Part shown: positions 58,129 to 64,000 of the stretch, piece by piece
How the letters are laid out: every line of letters starts with the position of its first letter
Numbering within the stretch: position 1 is the first letter of the stretch
DNA from: Platerodrilus igneus
Taxonomy: Eukaryota; Arthropoda; Insecta; Coleoptera; Lycidae
Reading direction: 5' to 3'
DNA length: 64,000 nucleotides
Assembly: GCA_036346225.1 (NCBI GenBank)
Contig: JARFIW010000831.1
Coordinates: 3,162,001-3,226,000, forward strand
Notes under the pieces: generated by a model
Told to the model about the DNA's origin: nothing
Database searches by the model: none
Seen by the model: the letters and a program-made list of their open reading frames with translations, nothing else
Position numbers and translations under genes: made by a program

Positions 58129-59486
58129 ATGTCGGAAAAATTCCAAATTGTTTGTCTACTTAAAGAAGAACTGGAGTAGAACTGAAAATTAGAGGAGTAG
58201 TGACTGAGAGACCAGTGTTAGAGAAAAGAAAAATTTTAGGAAGATTGTTAGCTAAAGAAGTAGATAAGCCTGGTTGTTTGATTGACCTTTCGAGTTATGA
58301 AGTAGATTTTGCAACGAAAGTAAAGAAATTTCTGTTTCAGTCGAGTCGGTTCGAAATGTTTTGTCCGAATTTGAAGGTGATTCATCAGATTCAATTTTTA
58401 GGAGAGCTTGTTCAAGGTTAATCCACCTTTCTGGGCGAGTTAAACGTATGAAAATTCCTTCAATAAATTCTGAGGAAGCAATTAAGTTCAGAAATGAGAC
58501 CGTAGCAACAATACTAACCCTTGAAGCTGAGTTTTATGATAAAATCAATAAAAGTACAGAGTCTACCTATTTGGATAGGTCTGTTGTAGTATCTCCTTCA
58601 GTTGCTAGTGCGCCCACCCATTCGATTTCGTACATAACACCTTCTTTACCTATAGGTTCATGGCTCGTAAAATTCTCAGGAGATCCCAAACAACTATATT
58701 CATTGTTAGATAGAGTTAGTGATTTAGCACAATCTCGTAAGATACCCAAAGCTGATTTATTTGGATCAGCATGTGAACTTTTTGTGGGAGACGCTTTAAT
58801 TTGGTTTAGAACAGTAAAAAATTCATTGAGAGATTGGAACTCTTTGTTAGAACGTTTAAAGGAAGATTTTCTACCCGGTTTTCAGATGATGACATTTGGG
58901 AAAAATCAGACACCGTCGTCAAGGTAAAGACGATAGGATTATTTTATTTGTTGCGCATATGCAAACTTTGTTTAGTAGATTGACTAACGAGCCAGCAGAA
59001 GTCACTAAAGTTAAGATGATAAGAAGAAATTTGATTCCTGAATTTATTTCAGCACTTGCATTGTCGGACATTCAAGATGTATCTACCTTAGTTAATTTGT
59101 GCAAAAAGTTAGAAGAAGCTTCTTTGATGAAACTAAACCTGGTTTCCGCCTCTTCTAGTAAGCCCAACAAGACTTGTAGTCCTTCGAAGCATTCAGTTGA
59201 GACCAAACATCCAGTGTTGAATGAGAAAATTTGTGCTGTTAAGAGTAGAGTGTTTCAAAATAAATTAGTTAATCCCCAAGCAACAGTAGCGGATAAGAGT
59301 TCCTTGGAGTCCTCGGCTTGTAATTCTTTTAGTCCCGATAAGAGAAATAATTTTGTTTGTTGGAATTGCTCCCGTAGTAGACATTGGTTTAGAGAGTGTA
59401 GAGCAACCAAGAAGATTTTTTGTTTTGGATGTGGTCGAAAAGGCGTTAAGGCAACGTCATGTCCACAATGTTCAAAAAACCAGTAA
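58129..59486 (+). pseudogene. Gypsy gag with apparent single-base losses
   Basis: The ATG at 58129 starts MSEKFQIVCLLKEELE. Frame -1 shifts occur near 58177, 58350, 58885 and 58905; at the last two the sites are runs of T and A. Capsid-like segments include WLVKFSGDPKQLYSLLDRV, GDALIWFRTVKNSLRDWNSL and HMQTLFSRLTNEPAEVTKVK. The nucleocapsid has a canonical knuckle CWNCSRSRHWFREC and a second one, CFGCGRKGVKATSC, in which His is replaced by Val. It ends TAA at 59484-59486, six bases after a slippery heptamer. In active elements it forms the particle and packages RNA. Confidence 0.85.
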
Positions 59487-62400
59487 GGCGGCAGGTGCAT
59501 AGTGGTCGGCATTCTGTTCCGCGTTATAAGGCTACGGTTATGATTTGTAAACAAGAAAAATATTTTTGTAAAGACGATTGGTCGAGATGGCTAACAGTTG
59601 TAAAAAATTTTTGTCAGAACTCTACGAAGCCTAAGAATAATACTTTGTTCATTGAGAAGCAGTGTGATAATCGACCTTACATTATGGTGAAGTTACTTGA
59701 TAGAGACATTACCGGTCTTCTAGATTCAGGATGCACTACCTCAGTGGTAGGATCCTTAGCTCTTTCGATAATTAGAAAATTAGACTTAAAAATTTTTAGT
59801 TCAGCAAAAACAGGTATTACTACAGCTGATGGTTCAATAAAGTCTGTTTTAGGTTCGGTTGATTTACCAATTTGTGTAGGTAATGACTGTCGTATTCTTA
59901 ATGCATTAGTGGTTCCGTCCCTACCACATGCCTTTATATTCGGTAGTGACTTTGCAAAATTATTTGGTGTAGTTGCTGATTTTAGAAATAATAATTGGTT
60001 TATTCAGAGTAACATTGAGAACAATATTGTGTATTTAGGTTCATCTTCTATCCCTTTGAACACTAAAGATTACTTATTTGATTTGCATGACCTTTCGGAT
60101 GCTCAGTGTGTGCAAGCACACGAGATAATAAATTCATTCAGTGAAATTAGCAGCGACGATAGGTTGGGACGTACTAACCTAATCGAAATGGATATAGACA
60201 CAGGTAATGCCAAACCCTTCCATAAGAAACCATATGTCATGTCACCATATATGAGTAAGATATTGAATGATGAGTTGGACGACATGCTTAGACTTAAAGT
60301 TATAGAACCGTGTACTAGTCCGTGGTCCTCTCCGGTTTTGTTGGTTAAGAAAGCAGAGGAGAATATCGTTTCTGTTTTGATGGTAGAACCCTGAACGACT
60401 TAACTGTTCACGATTCGTACCCCCTTGCGAATGTAGATAGAATTCTTAATATGTTGAGAGGTGCGAACTATATTTCGTCACTTGATTTGAGAAAATCGTT
60501 TTGGCAAGTCCCTCTTAGTGAGCCATCTAAAGATAAGACTGCTTTCAGTGTTATTTCGCGAGGACAATATAGATTTACATGCATGCCATTTGGGTTGAAG
60601 AATGCTGCGCAGACGCAACAGCGTTTAGTAGATGCGATTTTTGGTCCACGTTTTGAACCTCATGTGTTTTGTTATTTGGACGACATAATACTATGTTCGT
60701 CATCTTTTGAAAAACATCTGAAGTTATTGTCAGAGGTTAAGCAACGTCTAAAAGAAGCTAACCTTACTATAAATATAGGAAAATGTAAATTTTTCAAAAA
60801 AACACTTAAATTTTTGGGTTATATAGTAGGTTCAAATTCTCTTCGTACAGATCCCGATAAAGTATCGGCGATGGTTAACTTCGCTCGACCGAAAACCACG
60901 ACGGAAATTAAGAGGTTTATAGGAATGTGCAGCTGGTATCGTCGCTTTATAAAGAATTTTTCGTCATTAGTTTCGCCTATCAACGATCTCATTAAGAAAA
61001 AGAAAAAAGGTCAAACTGTAAATTGGAGCGCGGAGGCAGAAAATTCGTTTGTGTTGATCAAACAAGCATTAGTTTCAGCACCTCTTCTTTCACAGCCAGA
61101 TTATTCGGCACCCTTTATTGTTGAGTGTGACGCCAGCAACACTGGATTAGGAGCTGTTTTGATTCAAAATATAAAAGGAGAAGAGCGTGTAATTTCGTAC
61201 GCAAGTAAAACCCTGAGCCGTACAGAGCGCAATTATTCCACCACAGAAAGAGAGTGTTTAGCAGTTATTTTTGCAATTGAGAAATTTCGTCCGTGGGTGG
61301 AAGGAGTTCGCTTCACAGTTGTCACTGATCATTTTTCGTTACTTTGGTTGAGTAATCTTCAGAATCCTACTGGAAAACTTGCCAGATGGTCAGTTCGATT
61401 AAGGCAACATTCATTTGATTTGGTACATAAGAAAGGGAAATTTAATATAGTTCCAGATTGTCTTAGTCGTGGCGTTCCTTTAGAAAATCCGGAAGTTAAT
61501 TTAGTAGAGATTAAACTTGACAATGTAGACTTGTGGTATGAATCCTTGAGGAAGAAAATTTTGTTGTCACCCAAGAGCTACCCACGATGGAAAGTGGAAG
61601 ATGGGTTCATTTTTAAGTTTATACCTTCCAAATTACCGCATTCGGCAAATATTGTAGAGTGGAAGTACTTAGTACCAAGATCTCAGCGTAAGGATGTCAT
61701 TAAATCATGTCGTGACCCCCCTACAGCAGGACATTTTGGGTCTTTGAAAACTATGTCTCGTGTCCAAGAATTATATTATTGGCCAAAGATGATCTTTGAT
61801 GTACGTAAATTTTGTAGGAAGTGTTTGATTTGTGGTGCTCAAAAACCACCCAATAAAGGTCCCCTTGGCATGATGGGAAAGGAAAAAGAGGTTGGACTGC
61901 CGTTCCAAACCATTGCTTTAGATTTGATGGGTCCGTTCCCTCGTTCCAAACGCGAACATAAATGGCTTTTAGTTGTTGGTGACTGGTTCTCGAAGTATTC
62001 GATTTTACAACCTTTGCGTAGTGCCACGGCACATTTGATTGAGAAGTTTTTAGAGGAAAAGGTATTTCTTGTCTACGGAGTACCACAATTTGTTATTTGT
62101 GATAATGGTCCACAATTAATTGGACGTGTTTTTAAAGCTTTGTGTGGAAGGTACGAAATCCAAAAGATTTGGTACAATGCTGTTTATGCTCCTCAATGCA
62201 ATTTTGTGGAAAGAATCAATAAGACAGTTGGTACTGCAATTCGTTCGTACGTAGAAGAACATGATACGTGGGATAGTGAGATATCAAAATTCAGTACGCA
62301 ATTAATTCAGCAAAACACGAGTCCACCAACTATTCTCCAAATTTTTTAGTCTTTGGTCGTCAGGTACCCTTAAGTGGAAAAGCTTATAGTGATAATTTTA

Positions 62401-62792
62401 AACCTGGTGAGGATGTAGATGTTGTTTCAAGTAGTAGACCTTCTTATGTTTTGGATCGTCAACTTTTGTTTGATATTTTTGGAAATGTCCGTGAAAATTT
62501 GCATGTAGCTTATCAACGTTCGAGTAAACGCTACAATCTTAGAAGAAGAGACATTTCATTCCAAGTCGGAGAAAGTGTTTGGAGAACTAATAAGGTACTT
62601 TCGAGTGCTGGTGATAAATTCTCCGCTAAGTTAGCTCCAAAGTTCGTTTTGAGTAAAGTTCGAAAAAAACATTCCAATTTAGTGTGTGAATTAGAGAATG
62701 AAGATGGAACAAGAGCTGGAAAATGGCATGTAAAGGACTTGAAACCCGTTGAAGCATCGTATCCAAATGAGAATGATGATCCTGACGATTAG
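59459..62792 (+). pseudogene. Gypsy pol: protease, RT, RNase H, integrase; two apparent frameshifts
   Basis: In the -1 frame relative to gag. Protease: GLLDSGCTTSVVG near 59715. RT: MSPYMSKILNDELDDML and SPWSSPVLLVKKA, then a -1 shift near 60375, then YISSLDLRKSFWQVPL (motif A), PFGLKNAAQTQQRLVD (motif B) and CYLDDIILC (motif C). RNase H: VECDASNTGLGAVL, STTERECLAVIFAIEKF and VVTDHFSLLWL. Integrase: the zinc motif has GHFG and CRKCLICG but the first His is Arg (CRDPPTAGHFG); DDE residues are in LDLMGPF, CDNGPQ and FVERINK. A further -1 shift near 62330, then a C-terminal tail (KLAPKFVLSKV, GPY/F-like, then WHVKDLKP) to a stop at 62792. No chromodomain. Confidence 0.9.
59474..59480 (+). promoter_or_regulatory. 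A AAA AAC slippery heptamer for -1 frameshifting
   Basis: In the gag frame the codons are TCA AAA AAC CAG TAA, so the heptamer is in the exact X XXY YYZ phase. It lies two codons before the gag stop, and slipping -1 enters the pol frame directly (KKPVRRQ). Confidence 0.8.
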
Positions 62793-63883
62793 TTACAGTC
62801 TAGTCATCTCTTTGATGTTAAGCAAAACAGTAGTTGTTTGCGTTGTTTTGTTCCGATTTTTGATTTAGTGTCGTTTCACTAATTTTGAAAATTTTGTTTG
62901 ATAATTGAAGCAAGCGGTTAAGGATTTTTGTAGTAGTTTTAAGGTGTGCATTAGTGTGCATACTGGTTATTTTAGTCGCGCGTTATTCGAAGATGTGGTT
63001 AGAAGATGTCTTTGTAAGATATCTTTAGGGTGTAGAAGTAGGTGGGCTATTTAAGTTGCTAGTCCTGATTTCTACATATTTAGGTAGAGAGAATACTGAT
63101 TTATTCTTTCCCTTGTTTTTGACCGTTCAAAATCTTTTTGTTTGATAAGGTCAAAGGTTTGCATGGTGAACCTCACCGTTTGATCCATCACTAATAAGAT
63201 GTGTTGTTTGAAAATTAGTGATAGGATAATCAGTAGGGTGTAGGAGAGTACAGCCCTAACTGGTTCAGTTTTGAATTTGAATTTTGTAAGTAACCTTATG
63301 AGTAGGTTACCTTTGTTTTGATTATCACCTTGTGATAATAATATTTTGAATTTAGACCTATTAGTAGGGTCTTCTTTTTGATTGTCACTTTATAGTGATA
63401 ATATTTTGAATAGTTATGCTATTTTGATGTTGTAGCATTCCTTTTTTTTGTAGATAGAGCTACTTGAGCTTCAGGAAGTGGAGTTTTTTTATTTGTGGAA
63501 GTTGAGATAATTTGTAAAATGGTTGGTTATAGTTAGTAAATACTAGCCTTGGTAGGAGTAAGAACCTCTAGTTAAAGGGTTACTTTGAATTTGGATTTTG
63601 ATTAATTTTTTTATCCCGTGGAGTGTTTGACTTTTTAACTTGACCCCTCCCAATTTTGACATACACCGATTGTGACTCCCCGATTTTGTCTCCCTATGGA
63701 CGTTAGGTACACGTAGTTACCGACACACTCAAAATTGTAAATATTTGTCCCCCTCGTTTTAATAAATTTATAAGAATTTATATTGATAATTAGGAATGTA
63801 GAAAAGGCTAGTATATATAAAAAAAAATTTTTTGTATTTGTTATACTTAAAGTTTTTTCTTTGTTAGAAAATTTTTTTTTTTA
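62793..63883 (+). other. Gypsy 3' noncoding region, no env
   Basis: T- and G-rich, without a significant open frame. Two related hairpin-like units lie at about 63318-63410: GATTATCACCTTGTGATAAT then ATTTTGAAT, and GATTGTCACTTTATAGTGAT then AATATTTTGAAT. Confidence 0.7.
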
Positions 63884-63895
63884 GGAAAGGGGTAG
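63884..63895 (+). promoter_or_regulatory. Polypurine tract (plus-strand primer)
   Basis: AGGAAAGGGGTAG-like purine run directly before the 3' LTR start TGTAACAATT. Confidence 0.85.
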
Positions 63896-64000
63896 TGTAA
63901 CAATTTTATTTTTGGTTAATAAATCCCTTCATCAAAAGTGCGAGAATAATAAGACACTTTTAATAATTTTATTGTTTGGTTAATAAATCCCTCCATCAAA
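63896..64000 (+). repeat. Gypsy 3' LTR, first 105 bp
   Basis: Identical base for base to 55838-55942, then the window ends. Confidence 0.95.

Larger units (their letters stand above)
55838..64000 (+). mobile_element. Ty3/gypsy LTR retrotransposon, young copy, runs off window
   Basis: A long 5' LTR starts at 55838. It is followed by a tRNA-Lys-like primer site, tandem-repeat leader, gag, pol, a noncoding 3' region, a polypurine tract and the first 105 bases of the 3' LTR (from 63896), identical to the 5' LTR. The long LTR plus Lys primer recall the Osvaldo/Ulysses group of insect elements (inference). No env-like frame. Confidence 0.92.

Noticed and set aside
62793..63883. Possible env gene of the gypsy element
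   Set aside because: No open frame of useful length, signal peptide or membrane segment.
1..64000. CRISPR array, operons or bacterial insertion sequences
   Set aside because: Tandem repeats present are micro- or minisatellites without regular unique spacers. Splice sites and retroelements show eukaryotic DNA.

Overview
This window is AT-rich, eukaryotic, repeat-dominated DNA, most likely from an arthropod and probably an insect. The evidence is the mix of elements: Jockey-type and other non-LTR retrotransposons, a Penelope-like element, BEL/Pao and Ty3/gypsy elements, two piggyBac families, a Tigger/pogo element and a tRNA-derived SINE. No bacterial-style gene organisation, rRNA, free-standing tRNA or CRISPR array is visible. 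Almost every recognisable coding stretch belongs to a mobile element, and most are broken. The only good host-gene signal is one short spliced exon on the minus strand (753-899), with two weaker exon candidates (4266-4360, 10117-10229).

Layout. 1-5.7 kb: host exon, a dead Tigger/pogo element, an AT microsatellite and a non-LTR tail. 7.5-12.5 kb: a dispersed LTR-like repeat interrupted by a mariner-like MITE, then a 1.6-kb element with ~420-bp inverted arms. 15.6-16.8 kb: three copies of one SINE. 19.2-22.8 kb: a non-LTR tail split by a complete piggyBac copy (TTAA duplication, TIRs), which is itself split by the SINE. 22.9-25.2 kb: a Penelope-like element bounded by 348-bp inverted repeats. 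29.1-30.5 kb: another LTR-like repeat copy and a non-LTR endonuclease fragment. 30.9-44 kb: the least explained part. It holds tandem and dispersed repeats, a decayed C2H2 zinc-finger gene that continues into what looks like the N-terminus of an arthropod C2H2/DNA-polymerase-B-like protein, a large decayed minus-strand gene of unknown family, and a 5.8-kb GT-skewed block carrying a second, inverted copy of the zinc-finger gene. 47-51.7 kb: a Jockey-type element on the minus strand, split by the LTR-like repeat. 52.1-52.7 kb: a second piggyBac family fragment. 53.1-55.8 kb: a dead BEL/Pao element whose 3' LTR was entered by a Ty3/gypsy element that runs from 55.84 kb off the right edge.

The gypsy element is the youngest. 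The 105 bases of its 3' LTR inside the window are identical to the matching part of the 5' LTR. It keeps protease, RT, RNase H and DDE integrase motifs and an A AAA AAC slip site at the gag/pol junction. It also shows six apparent single-base losses, which could be real or assembly errors. The nesting gives a relative order: non-LTR tail, then piggyBac, then SINE; Jockey, then LTR-like repeat; BEL, then gypsy; LTR-like repeat, then MITE. The best candidate for something undescribed is the 30.9-44 kb region. Its two zinc-finger copies and unknown multi-part protein suggest a large decayed mobile element or endogenised viral element, but I cannot assign the unknown protein to any family.
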